In this document: in pieces, positions 15,744-22,852 of the stretch
Numbering within the stretch: position 1 is the first letter of the stretch
Layout of the letters: every line of letters starts with the position of its first letter
Assembly: GCF_000975095.1 (NCBI RefSeq)
Contig: NZ_BBRD01000001.1
Span: 486,714 to 550,713, forward strand
Source: Demequina aestuarii
Lineage (GTDB): Bacteria; Actinomycetota; Actinomycetes; Actinomycetales; Demequinaceae
Length of the DNA stretch: 64,000 bases
Reading direction: 5' to 3'
The notes under the pieces: model-generated
The model's database searches: none
The model's input: only the letters and a program-made list of their open reading frames with translations
What the model was told of the DNA's origin: nothing
Made by a program: the position numbers and the translations under genes

Positions 15744-17735
15744 ATGCCGGTGATGTCAGCCGACCAGATCCTCGATGCGCTCGACCCCGAGCAGCGCGAT
15801 GTCGCCACCGCCCTCCACGGGCCCGTGTGCGTGCTCGCGGGTGCAGGCACGGGCAAGACCCGCGCGATCACGCACCGGATCGCGTACGGCGTGCGCGTCA
15901 ACGCGTACAACCCTCAGTCGGTGCTTGCGGTGACCTTCACCGCGCGTGCGGCCGGCGAGATGCGCGAGCGCTTGCGGGCGCTCGGAGCGCAGGGCGTCCA
16001 GGCGCGCACCTTCCACGCCGCCGCGCTGCGCCAGCTCAGCTACTTCTGGCCGCAGGTGGTCGGGGGCCAGATCCCGCAGCTGGTCGAGCAGAAGGCCTCG
16101 CTCGTGGGTCGCGCCGCCCGCCAGGTGGGCCTCAGCCCGGATCGCCTCACCGTGCGCGACCTCGCCAGCGAGATCGAGTGGGCGAAGGTCTCGCTCGTCG
16201 GCGCGGAGGACTACCCCCAGGTGACCGCCGATGCCGGACGTCCCGCGCCTGCCGGGGTCGAGAGGCGCCAGGTGGCCGACGTCATGCGGGCCTACGAGGA
16301 GGCGAAGACCGATGCGGTGGTCCTCGATTTCGAGGACATCCTGCTGCTGCTCGCGGACATGATCGGGCGTCACGGCGAGGTGGGGGAGCAGATCCGCCGG
16401 CAGTATCGGCACTTCGTCGTCGACGAGTATCAGGACGTCTCGCCGCTCCAGCAGTTCCTTCTGGATCAATGGCTGGGTGGCCGCGAGGAGCTGTGCGTCG
16501 TGGGTGACCCGGCGCAGACCATCTACTCGTTCGCCGGGGCATCCCCACGGCACCTGCTCGACTTCCCACGCACCCACCCAGAGGCGACGGTGGTGCGGTT
16601 GGTGCGCGACTACCGGTCGACTCCCCAGGTCGTGAACCTGGCGAACGGGTTGATGGCGGCTCGCGGATCGGCGCGCACGGGGGTCGAGCTGGTCGCGCAG
16701 CGGCCCTCGGGCCCTGATCCGTCGTTCACGGCGTACGACGACGATTCCGCCGAAGCGGCCGCCGTGGCGGAGCGCATCGAGCGACTGATCGCGTCCGGCC
16801 TCTCCGCATCCGAAATCGCCGTGCTGTACCGCACGAACAGCCAGTCCGAGGAGGTGGAGGACGCCCTCGCCCACCGTGGCATCGGCTACCTGATCCGCGG
16901 CGGCCGACGGTTCTTCGACCGTGAAGAGGTCCGCAAGGCGATGGTGCTGCTGAGGGGCGCCGCCGTGAGCGCGACAGAGGCGCCGCTCGGCGAGCAGGTG
17001 CGCGACGCGATCGCCGATGCCGGGTGGAGCGAGGAGGCGCCTGCGGCCAGGGGAGCGGTGAGGGAGCGCTGGGAGTCCCTGCAGGCCCTGGTGCAGCTCG
17101 CCGACGATTTCGATGCGGACGGGGGTGGGAACGCCACGGTGCGCGAGTTCGTCGAGCACCTCGGCGAGCGCGCTCAGGCACAGCATGCTCCCGCCGTCGA
17201 GGGCGTGACGCTCACCACCATGCACGCGGCCAAGGGCCTCGAGTGGGATGCGGTGTTCATCGTCGGATGCTCGGAAGGGCTGATGCCGATCTCCCTCGCG
17301 GAGGCGCCCGAGGCGGTGGAGGAGGAGCGACGCCTGCTCTACGTCGCAGTGACCAGAGCGCGTGAGCACGTGATGCTGAGCTTCGCGCGATCGCGCAAGA
17401 CGGGAGGGCGTGCCAGCCGCAAGCGCACGCGGTTCCTGGAGCGCTGGTGGCCCGAGGCCGGCCGCGCGCCGCAGCGCCGGGTCAAGGCGGCGGGCAAGGT
17501 CGCCGATCTCGATGCCGACCAGGCGCACCTCTTCGAGGCGCTGCGGGCATGGCGGCTGGACCTCGCGAGCGAGTCTTCGAAGCCGGCCTACACCGTCCTG
17601 ACCGACGCCTCTCTTGTCGAGATCGCGCAGCAGCGGCCCTCGACCATCGGCGCGTTGGCGAGCGTCCGCGGCGTGGGCGCGTCGAAGCTCGACCAGTTCG
17701 GCGCGCAGATCCTGAGGGTCGTCGCAGACAACTAG
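15744..17735 (+). CDS. uvrD2: UvrD2-type SF1 helicase with HRDC domain
   Basis: A 663-residue SF1A 3'-5' DNA helicase. Walker A AGAGTGKT is at 32-39, Walker B is VVDEYQDVSP, motif V is TTMHAAKGLEWD, motif VI is RRLLYVAVTRARE, and a C-terminal HRDC domain covers about 597-663. Mycobacterial UvrD2 has a tetracysteine (CxxC...CxxC) linker before HRDC that is reported to be needed for duplex unwinding. Here the linker (about 560-595) contains no cysteine. ATG 15744 is chosen; an in-frame ATG three codons later (15753) is possible. It lies close behind nudC, as in Mycobacterium. Confidence 0.95.
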   Translation: MPVMSADQILDALDPEQRDVATALHGPVCVLAGAGTGKTRAITHRIAYGVRVNAYNPQSVLAVTFTARAAGEMRERLRALGAQGVQARTFHAAALRQLSYFWPQVVGGQIPQLVEQKASLVGRAARQVGLSPDRLTVRDLASEIEWAKVSLVGAEDYPQVTADAGRPAPAGVERRQVADVMRAYEEAKTDAVVLDFEDILLLLADMIGRHGEVGEQIRRQYRHFVVDEYQDVSPLQQFLLDQWLGGREELCVVGDPAQTIYSFAGASPRHLLDFPRTHPEATVVRLVRDYRSTPQVVNLANGLMAARGSARTGVELVAQRPSGPDPSFTAYDDDSAEAAAVAERIERLIASGLSASEIAVLYRTNSQSEEVEDALAHRGIGYLIRGGRRFFDREEVRKAMVLLRGAAVSATEAPLGEQVRDAIADAGWSEEAPAARGAVRERWESLQALVQLADDFDADGGGNATVREFVEHLGERAQAQHAPAVEGVTLTTMHAAKGLEWDAVFIVGCSEGLMPISLAEAPEAVEEERRLLYVAVTRAREHVMLSFARSRKTGGRASRKRTRFLERWWPEAGRAPQRRVKAAGKVADLDADQAHLFEALRAWRLDLASESSKPAYTVLTDASLVEIAQQRPSTIGALASVRGVGASKLDQFGAQILRVVADN

Positions 17736-17767
17736 AGCGCGGCTGCTCCGCTTCGTGCCCGGTGTCT

Positions 17768-17783
17768 GGCGAGCCTGCTCGCC
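17768..17783. terminator. Hairpin between uvrD2 and the TetR remnant
   Basis: GGCGAG-CCTG-CTCGCC, a perfect six-pair stem located between the convergent ends of uvrD2 and the TetR remnant. No T-run follows. Confidence 0.45.
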
Positions 17784-17789
17784 GAGGGA

Positions 17790-18377
17790 TCAGGACTCGG
17801 CCTGCGCGTGATCGGTCATGCCGGTGTGGAGGAAGCCGTTGATGAGGACATCGATCGCCCACGCGTTGCGTTCACCGGGAGTCCCGCTGACGAAGGCGGA
17901 CGTCCCCGCCTCGACCAGTAGTGGATGACGCGCTGACTCTGCCGAGGCGAGAGTGGACTCGAGGTCGGCAAGGTCTTGTGCGTCGTCAGAAGCATGCGCG
18001 GCCCATTCGGCAGCCGACGCGGTGGCGAACTGCAGGAGCAGGTCGACCGCCCGACCGGCTGTCCGGATGTCGAGCCCCAGGCCGCGAAGCGTGCGCAGCA
18101 GGAGCTCGAGCAGGTCCAGGTAGTGGGGACCTTCGGGCCAGGTGACGAGGGCGGCTTGGGCGAGGGCGGGCTGGCTGGCGAGGAGCTGAACGTAGTCGCT
18201 GAGAACGCGATGGAGGCGCTCGCGCGCGCTCTCGTCGCCGTCCCAGCGCAGATCAAGTCCGGCAAGGTATCTATCGATGAGAAGCGTGTTGAGTTCGGTG
18301 GTGTTCCGCACATACACGTAGAGCGAGGCAGGTCCGGTATCGAGCCCTGCTGTGGTGGCACCTGGCAATCTCCACAC
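17790..18377 (-). pseudogene. TetR-family repressor missing its N-terminus
   Basis: A 195-residue frame matching the C-terminal part of TetR regulators. It begins in the middle of the DNA-binding domain: the recognition-helix region TAGLDTGPASLYVYV is at the very start, while roughly the first 35 residues (helix 1 and the start of the helix-turn-helix) are missing. A stop codon lies two codons upstream of the first possible GTG, and no proper ribosome site precedes it. The ligand-binding domain is open to the end. The opposite strand from 18383 holds an MFS pump fragment, also cut at this junction. The most economical reading is a deletion spanning the shared promoter region of a divergent repressor-pump pair. 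Confidence 0.8.
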
Positions 18378-18382
18378 TCCTC

Positions 18383-18664
18383 ATGGGCATCGGTGCGGGC
18401 ATCTGCTTCAGCTCGATCTTCACTACCGCGCTCGGAGATGCGAGCCCCCAGGAAGCAGGATCGGCGAGCGGCTCACTCAGCGCCGTCCAGCAGGTCGCCA
18501 ACGGTATCGGCTCCGCCCTCGTCACCAGCATCTTCCTTGCGCTCGTGCCCGTGGGGGACCTCAGTGCTGTCACCGCCACCCTGCTCGGGCTCCTCGCGCT
18601 GATCGGGATCTGCCTCCTGTTCGTGCCCCTCCTTCCGAAGACAGCCGTGCCCGGCATCGACTGA
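18383..18664 (+). pseudogene. C-terminal fragment of an MFS drug-efflux transporter
   Basis: About 93-100 residues (two to three transmembrane segments) matching the last part of a DHA2/EmrB-QacA-type MFS transporter: GIGAGICFSSIFTTALGD, EAGSASGSL and the QQVANGIGSAL stretch are typical of transmembrane segments 11-14. A full protein would be about 450-500 residues, so most of it is gone. The frame stays open upstream to about 18330 but then runs into the TetR remnant on the opposite strand. The native stop and a downstream hairpin are kept, as expected if only the front was lost. It is not expected to transport anything. Confidence 0.8.
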
Positions 18665-18673
18665 TGTCCAGTG

Positions 18674-18698
18674 CCCTTCGGCGCCTGCGCCGCAAGGG
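18674..18698 (+). terminator. Hairpin after the MFS fragment
   Basis: CCCTTCGGCG pairs with CGCCGCAAGGG around a CCTG loop with a one-base bulge, starting ten bases after the stop codon. It is probably the original terminator of the pump gene. Confidence 0.5.
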
Positions 18699-18817
18699 GA
18701 GAGGCGCATCGCCCTCCCGGCTGACGCCGACTCGCGCTCGTATCGCCGGCTGGCCCTGCTCGGGGGCTCACAGGGAAGCCGACCATGGGGACGACCGTGT
18801 GCGGGCGGTGGCGGCCG

Positions 18818-19693
18818 TCAGACGCCAGATGGCGCGTCGAGGGCCGTCGCACGCACCGCCTCATCTGTGCAGCGACAGTCGGGGTGCGGCGCTGTGGGCG
18901 CGAGCGCCGTCACGTCGCCGCCGCTGACGCGCCAGGTCCTGGAAGCGCGACCCACGAGGAAGGCGGCGGCCTCCCGGCCGGCCAGCGCCCCCGCGATCGT
19001 GGCGGTCACGGGGTCCACCCGCGGGCGGCGGGAATCGCTCTGGAGCGCGAGCACCGGCCACGCGCTGAGAGCCTCGGTCGCCGCCAGGCCCAGGCAGGTG
19101 GCGCAAGCCGTGACCCCCGGCACGACCAGCGGACCCACGCGCACTGACGCCTCGCCGCACTCGACGAGCAGGTGAGGCTGGTTCGCCGACAGCAACGCCC
19201 GAGCCCGGGCGACCGCCGGGCCAGCGGAGATGAGGACGTCGAGCGCGGCATCGGCATGCGCTCCTCGCAGCTGCGCGGACGGGACGGCGTCGCGCACTCG
19301 AGCATGCGCGACCGCGCCGCAGTCCGGGTCGGGGAGGTGGGGTGCGGCTCCGGCTCGGGCGGGAGCGCGGTCGACGACCGTCAGCGCGAACCCGGCTCGC
19401 GCGACGGCCACCGCGGCCTCCGTACCGAGTGCTCCCGCGCCGTGGATCCGCACGCACAGGGCGTCCCGGCGTGGTTGATCGTCGGCGTCCAGGAGACCGT
19501 GGTCGGCGAGCTGACGCAGGAGGTCCGCGTGCCGACGCTTCTCTGCCGCGCCGACGCGCCTGCCGCCCTCGAGCGACCGGAGGAACCGTGTCTCGTCGGC
19601 CGAGGCGGAGGCCAGCACGAGCGGAGAGTCCCAGCCCACCTGCACGCCGGCGTCAGGCAGCGCGAGCACGGGGGCGGCGGGGTGGAGGCGCAT
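18818..19693 (-). CDS. ThiF/E1-like protein (orphan cyclodehydratase-type)
   Basis: A 291-residue protein with a winged-helix-like N-terminus and an E1/ThiF Rossmann domain: the GxGxxG of IHGAGALGTEAAVAVARAG is near residue 84. C-terminal cysteines (CATC near 195, CRC near 276) resemble the structural zinc site of E1-like partners of azole-forming YcaO enzymes, and such proteins are often annotated as bacteriocin cyclodehydratases. No YcaO, precursor peptide, dehydrogenase or exporter is nearby, so a peptide-modification role is unsupported. A conserved unknown role is more likely. The start at ATG 19693 fits the domain. Confidence 0.75.
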   Translation of the reverse strand: MRLHPAAPVLALPDAGVQVGWDSPLVLASASADETRFLRSLEGGRRVGAAEKRRHADLLRQLADHGLLDADDQPRRDALCVRIHGAGALGTEAAVAVARAGFALTVVDRAPARAGAAPHLPDPDCGAVAHARVRDAVPSAQLRGAHADAALDVLISAGPAVARARALLSANQPHLLVECGEASVRVGPLVVPGVTACATCLGLAATEALSAWPVLALQSDSRRPRVDPVTATIAGALAGREAAAFLVGRASRTWRVSGGDVTALAPTAPHPDCRCTDEAVRATALDAPSGV

Positions 19694-19788
19694 CTGGCCA
19701 GCGTGCCAAAGGAGCCCGCAGAATGGGCGCTATCCACAGGGACAGGGCGGCCTCTGCGCCGTCCTCCAAGCGTCGATCGCGAAAAGCA

Positions 19789-19823
19789 GACAGCGGGCCG
19801 CCCCAGTGGGGCGGCCCGCTGTC
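19789..19823 (-). terminator. Strong intrinsic terminator of the DUF5679 gene
   Basis: A perfect 16-pair stem (GACAGCGGGCCGCCCC and its complement) with a three-base loop, 22 bases past the DUF5679 stop. On the minus strand it is followed by TGCTTTTCGC, a short T-run, making this one of the few textbook terminators in the window. Confidence 0.85.
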
Positions 19824-19844
19824 AACGATGCGGTCGGGCGGAGA

Positions 19845-20006
19845 TTACGCCTTGCCGAGGATGCGGTTGAGCTTGGTGCCACAGACGGGGCACACGGCCT
19901 TCGCCATGCGGCGGCCGTTCTCCGAGACGACGACGTTGCCCTCGGTCTCGCGCTTCTCCTTGCACTTCACGCAGTAGAACTCGCCCTTGTAAGTTTCGTC
20001 AGCCAT
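19845..20006 (-). CDS. DUF5679 zinc-ribbon protein
   Basis: A 53-residue cytosolic protein with two CxxC pairs (CVKC and CPVCG) forming a likely rubredoxin-like zinc ribbon, and a basic KLNRILGK end. It belongs to DUF5679, whose function is unknown. The ATG at 20004-20006 is chosen because GAAGGAG sits at ribosome-binding distance; the longer upstream frame reads through the leader hairpins. The 5' leader is structured and a strong terminator follows, so it is a single-gene unit, probably well expressed. Confidence 0.9.
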   Translation of the reverse strand: MADETYKGEFYCVKCKEKRETEGNVVVSENGRRMAKAVCPVCGTKLNRILGKA

Positions 20007-20028
20007 GAGGCATCTCCTTCGCTTGCTC

Positions 20029-20051
20029 GCCGGGAGCAGTGCGCTCCCGGC
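20029..20051 (-). promoter_or_regulatory. Hairpin in the 5' leader of the DUF5679 gene
   Basis: GCCGGGAGC pairs with GCTCCCGGC around a five-base loop, about 23 bases upstream of the ATG. A TACGCT box further upstream on the same strand (near 20083) would give a leader of about 70 bases containing this stem and a second GGCC/GGCC stem. It might insulate the ribosome site or stabilise the mRNA. Confidence 0.45.
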
Positions 20052-20147
20052 TCCGGTGGCCCCTGCGGGCCGATCACCACAAGCGTAGACGGACACCGCG
20101 ACAATGCGGGACAAGCGCGCGCGTGCCGTGTCGTCGCGTCGCGAGGC

Positions 20148-21572
20148 CTATCTGCGAGGAGAACCGCCGTCAGATGCGCTTCCGGGGCCGCCGTCCGCCC
20201 CCGGATCCTCGTCGTCGGGATCCGGTTCTGGCCCCGCCGCGTCGTCACGGAGCCCCTCCGCCAGCAGCGCCTCGAGGGCACGGTCGACGTCGTCCTCCTC
20301 CGCTCCGCCGAGCCACCGCGCGACCCACGCCTGCGGATCGTCCAGTGCGTCCGAGCCGGGCAGCACATCGGGGTGCGACCACACGCGGTCCCGCTCCTCA
20401 GGTCCAGCCTCGAGGCTCAGCCGTGCCCAGAGCGTGGCGGCGTCACGCAGGCGTCGGGGCCGCAGCTCGAGGCCGAGGAGGGTGGCGAAGGCGTCCTCGG
20501 CCGGCCCGCCCGTCGCGCGACGGCGCTGCATCATCTCGCGGAGCGCGCCGATGGAGGGCAGGTGCGGCGCCGCGGCGCGCACCGTCACTTCCTGCACCCA
20601 TCCCTCGATGAGCGCGAGCAGCGTCTCGATGGACTCGAGCGTCTCGCGCTGTTCGTCGCTGTGGTGCACGGCGAAGATTCCTTGGGTGAGCGCCTCCTGC
20701 ATCTTCGCGGGCTCCTCGAAGCCGACGTCGCGCACCGCCTCGTCGAGCGCCTCGACGTCGATGGTGATGCCGGCGGCGTACTTCTCGATCAGGGTGTGGA
20801 GGTGGCCGGGCAGCCACGGGACCGCCGAGAACAGGCGGACGTGAGCCGCTTCGCGGAGCGCGATGTAGGCACGCACCTCGTCCTTCGGCACTCCCAGTCC
20901 CTCGGCGAACGCATCGATCGCGCCGGGGACGAGGACGACGCGGGGCTCCGCGAGAAGGGGGAAGCCCAGGTCGGTCGCGCCGAACGCGTCGCGAGCCATC
21001 TCCCCGGCCGCCTGGCCCACGTGCATGCCGCATACAGTCGGGCTCACGGAGCCCACCAGCGCAGAGGACTCGGCACCGAGTCCGGGCCCACCCTCCGCAC
21101 CGAGAATGCCGGTGAGTGCCTTCGAGACGCTGGCGGCGACGGGGCCCGCGAGCACGCGCCACGTCGGCATGGTCGCCTCGATCCACTCGGCGCGGCTCCA
21201 CACTCGCGGTTCGCGACCAGAGGGGTCGAAGTCGGTGGCGGCATCGAGCCACAGTTCGGCGCGGGACACGGCGGCCCGGTGCTCCGAGGCGACGTGAGCG
21301 GTCACCGTGGGGTCGCCGCCTTGCGCGGCGACGCCGCGAGCGACGTCGTGAGCGAGCTGCCAGTTCACGTCCTCGCCCTGCGACTGTGCCACCAGCGACC
21401 GGATCTGCCCGAGGACGTGGTCGAGCATCGCGGGGTTGGACAGCATGCCGCTCGCCTGAGCGAGCGCCGCAGGATCCATGCCCATGCGCTCGAGCTCCTC
21501 GAGTGCGGCCTCCGCGTCGTCTCCGAACAGTTCGCGCAGCAGGCGCATCCACGGGGTCTGGTCGTCGGTCAC
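20148..21572 (-). CDS. Zinc-dependent metalloprotease-like hydrolase (DUF2342)
   Basis: A 474-residue protein of the actinobacterial DUF2342/TIGR03624 zincin-like family, corresponding to M. tuberculosis Rv3195 by context. The putative active-site helix is ALREAAHVRLF (about residue 240), with Glu and His in an ExxH arrangement; the first His of a classical HExxH is Arg here. The N-terminal half is helical; the last 50 residues are a disordered acidic Pro/Asp-rich tail. Substrate unknown. The neighbouring ylbL and UPF0182 genes are divergent, reproducing the order seen in mycobacteria. Confidence 0.85.
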   Translation of the reverse strand: MTDDQTPWMRLLRELFGDDAEAALEELERMGMDPAALAQASGMLSNPAMLDHVLGQIRSLVAQSQGEDVNWQLAHDVARGVAAQGGDPTVTAHVASEHRAAVSRAELWLDAATDFDPSGREPRVWSRAEWIEATMPTWRVLAGPVAASVSKALTGILGAEGGPGLGAESSALVGSVSPTVCGMHVGQAAGEMARDAFGATDLGFPLLAEPRVVLVPGAIDAFAEGLGVPKDEVRAYIALREAAHVRLFSAVPWLPGHLHTLIEKYAAGITIDVEALDEAVRDVGFEEPAKMQEALTQGIFAVHHSDEQRETLESIETLLALIEGWVQEVTVRAAAPHLPSIGALREMMQRRRATGGPAEDAFATLLGLELRPRRLRDAATLWARLSLEAGPEERDRVWSHPDVLPGSDALDDPQAWVARWLGGAEEDDVDRALEALLAEGLRDDAAGPEPDPDDEDPGADGGPGSASDGGSPRR

Positions 21573-21668
21573 TGAGTGCTCCTGGAGTTCGCGGCGAGCG
21601 CCTGGCGCGCACGTCTGTCCAAGGTAACGAACACCTCGGCCATTTGGGCACGCCGTTCGCTATGAGCA

Positions 21669-22811
21669 ATGATGGTGCGCGTGAGCGCCGCACCCCCACC
21701 GCCCCCCGTTCTCCTCGACGGCGCCGGCGGAGACACCACCGCCGACGTCCCCCGAGATCCTGGGGATCGCCGCTCGTTCGTGCTTGCCGTGAGCGGGCTG
21801 GGCGCATCGGTGCTCATCGCGGTGCTGTCCATCCTCCCCGCGCCGTTCGCCATCGGCGGCCCGGGGCCGACCTTCGACACGCTGTCGGAGGTGGAGGGCG
21901 TGCCCTTGGTGGAGATCCGGGGAGCGCCCACCTTCCCCGCCTCCGGCGAGCTGCGCCTCACCACCGTCTCCGTGGCGCGCGGAAGCTCGTCAGCCTTCAC
22001 TCTCGGCCGCGTGCTGCGAGGGTGGGCCGACGAGGCCCGTTATGTCGTTCCCGAGGAAGAGGTCTTCGGCACGCCGGACGAGGAGGAGGTGTTCGAGGAG
22101 CAGTCGGCCCAGGCGTGGATCACGTCCCAGGAGTCCGCGACGGTGGCCGCGCTCGAGGCGCTGGACCGGCCCGTGCCGGCCGAGCTGGAGGTCGCCGAAG
22201 TCATCCCCGCCTCGCTCGCCACCGGGCTGCTGGAGCCGGGCGACGTGATCGTGGCGTTGGACGGTGAGGACGTTCCCACATTCTCCGCGCTGGCAGATGT
22301 GCTCGCCGAGGTCACGCCCGGCGACGACGTGACTGTGACGTATGTGCGTGAGGGCCAGAACGCCGACGTGACGTTCGCCACCTTGGATGATGGCAGCGGA
22401 GGGGCGCTGATGGGGCTCGGCATCGATCCCGGCTTCGAGCTCCCCATCGACGTCTCGGTCCAGATCGACTCGGTGGGGGGTCCGAGCGCAGGGCTGATGT
22501 TCTCGCTCGCGATCATGGACATGCTCACCGAGGCCGACGAGCTCGCCGATGCGCGGGTGGCTGGCACGGGCACGATCGACGCGTCAGGCGACGTCGGCGC
22601 GATCGGCGGCATCGCGATGAAGATGCACGGCGCCGTGGATGCCGGAGCGGACTACTTCCTGGCACCTGCGGACAATTGTGGGGAGGTCGTCGGGAACGTA
22701 CCAGACGGTCTCGACGTCTATTCAGTGGAGACGCTGGACGATGCCTATGACGCGATCATCAGCATTGGCAGCGGCGACACCGCCAGTCTGCAGTCGTGCC
22801 GCTCGCCCTGA
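21669..22811 (+). CDS. YlbL-type PDZ-Lon (S16) membrane protease
   Basis: A 380-residue protein with one N-terminal transmembrane segment (about 38-60), a PDZ domain (about 175-240) and a Lon-type S16 peptidase domain. The Ser-Lys dyad is visible: the Ser of VGGPSAGLMFSL and the Lys of IGGIAMKMHGA. In Bacillus the homologue YlbL contributes to degrading the SOS division inhibitor YneA; the actinobacterial substrate is unknown. The catalytic domain faces outside. Two adjacent ATG codons start the frame. It is followed closely by the UPF0182 gene (41-base gap), probably one transcript. Confidence 0.92.
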   Translation: MMVRVSAAPPPPPVLLDGAGGDTTADVPRDPGDRRSFVLAVSGLGASVLIAVLSILPAPFAIGGPGPTFDTLSEVEGVPLVEIRGAPTFPASGELRLTTVSVARGSSSAFTLGRVLRGWADEARYVVPEEEVFGTPDEEEVFEEQSAQAWITSQESATVAALEALDRPVPAELEVAEVIPASLATGLLEPGDVIVALDGEDVPTFSALADVLAEVTPGDDVTVTYVREGQNADVTFATLDDGSGGALMGLGIDPGFELPIDVSVQIDSVGGPSAGLMFSLAIMDMLTEADELADARVAGTGTIDASGDVGAIGGIAMKMHGAVDAGADYFLAPADNCGEVVGNVPDGLDVYSVETLDDAYDAIISIGSGDTASLQSCRSP

Positions 22812-22852
22812 ACTACCCTTGATGTGAATCGACCCCAAAGAAGGACACCTCT

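Noticed and set aside
7246..17735. Cluster of three SF1 helicases as a defence island
   Set aside because: AdnA, AdnB and UvrD2 with NudC are a conserved actinobacterial housekeeping block; no nuclease effector, toxin or mobile marker is nearby.
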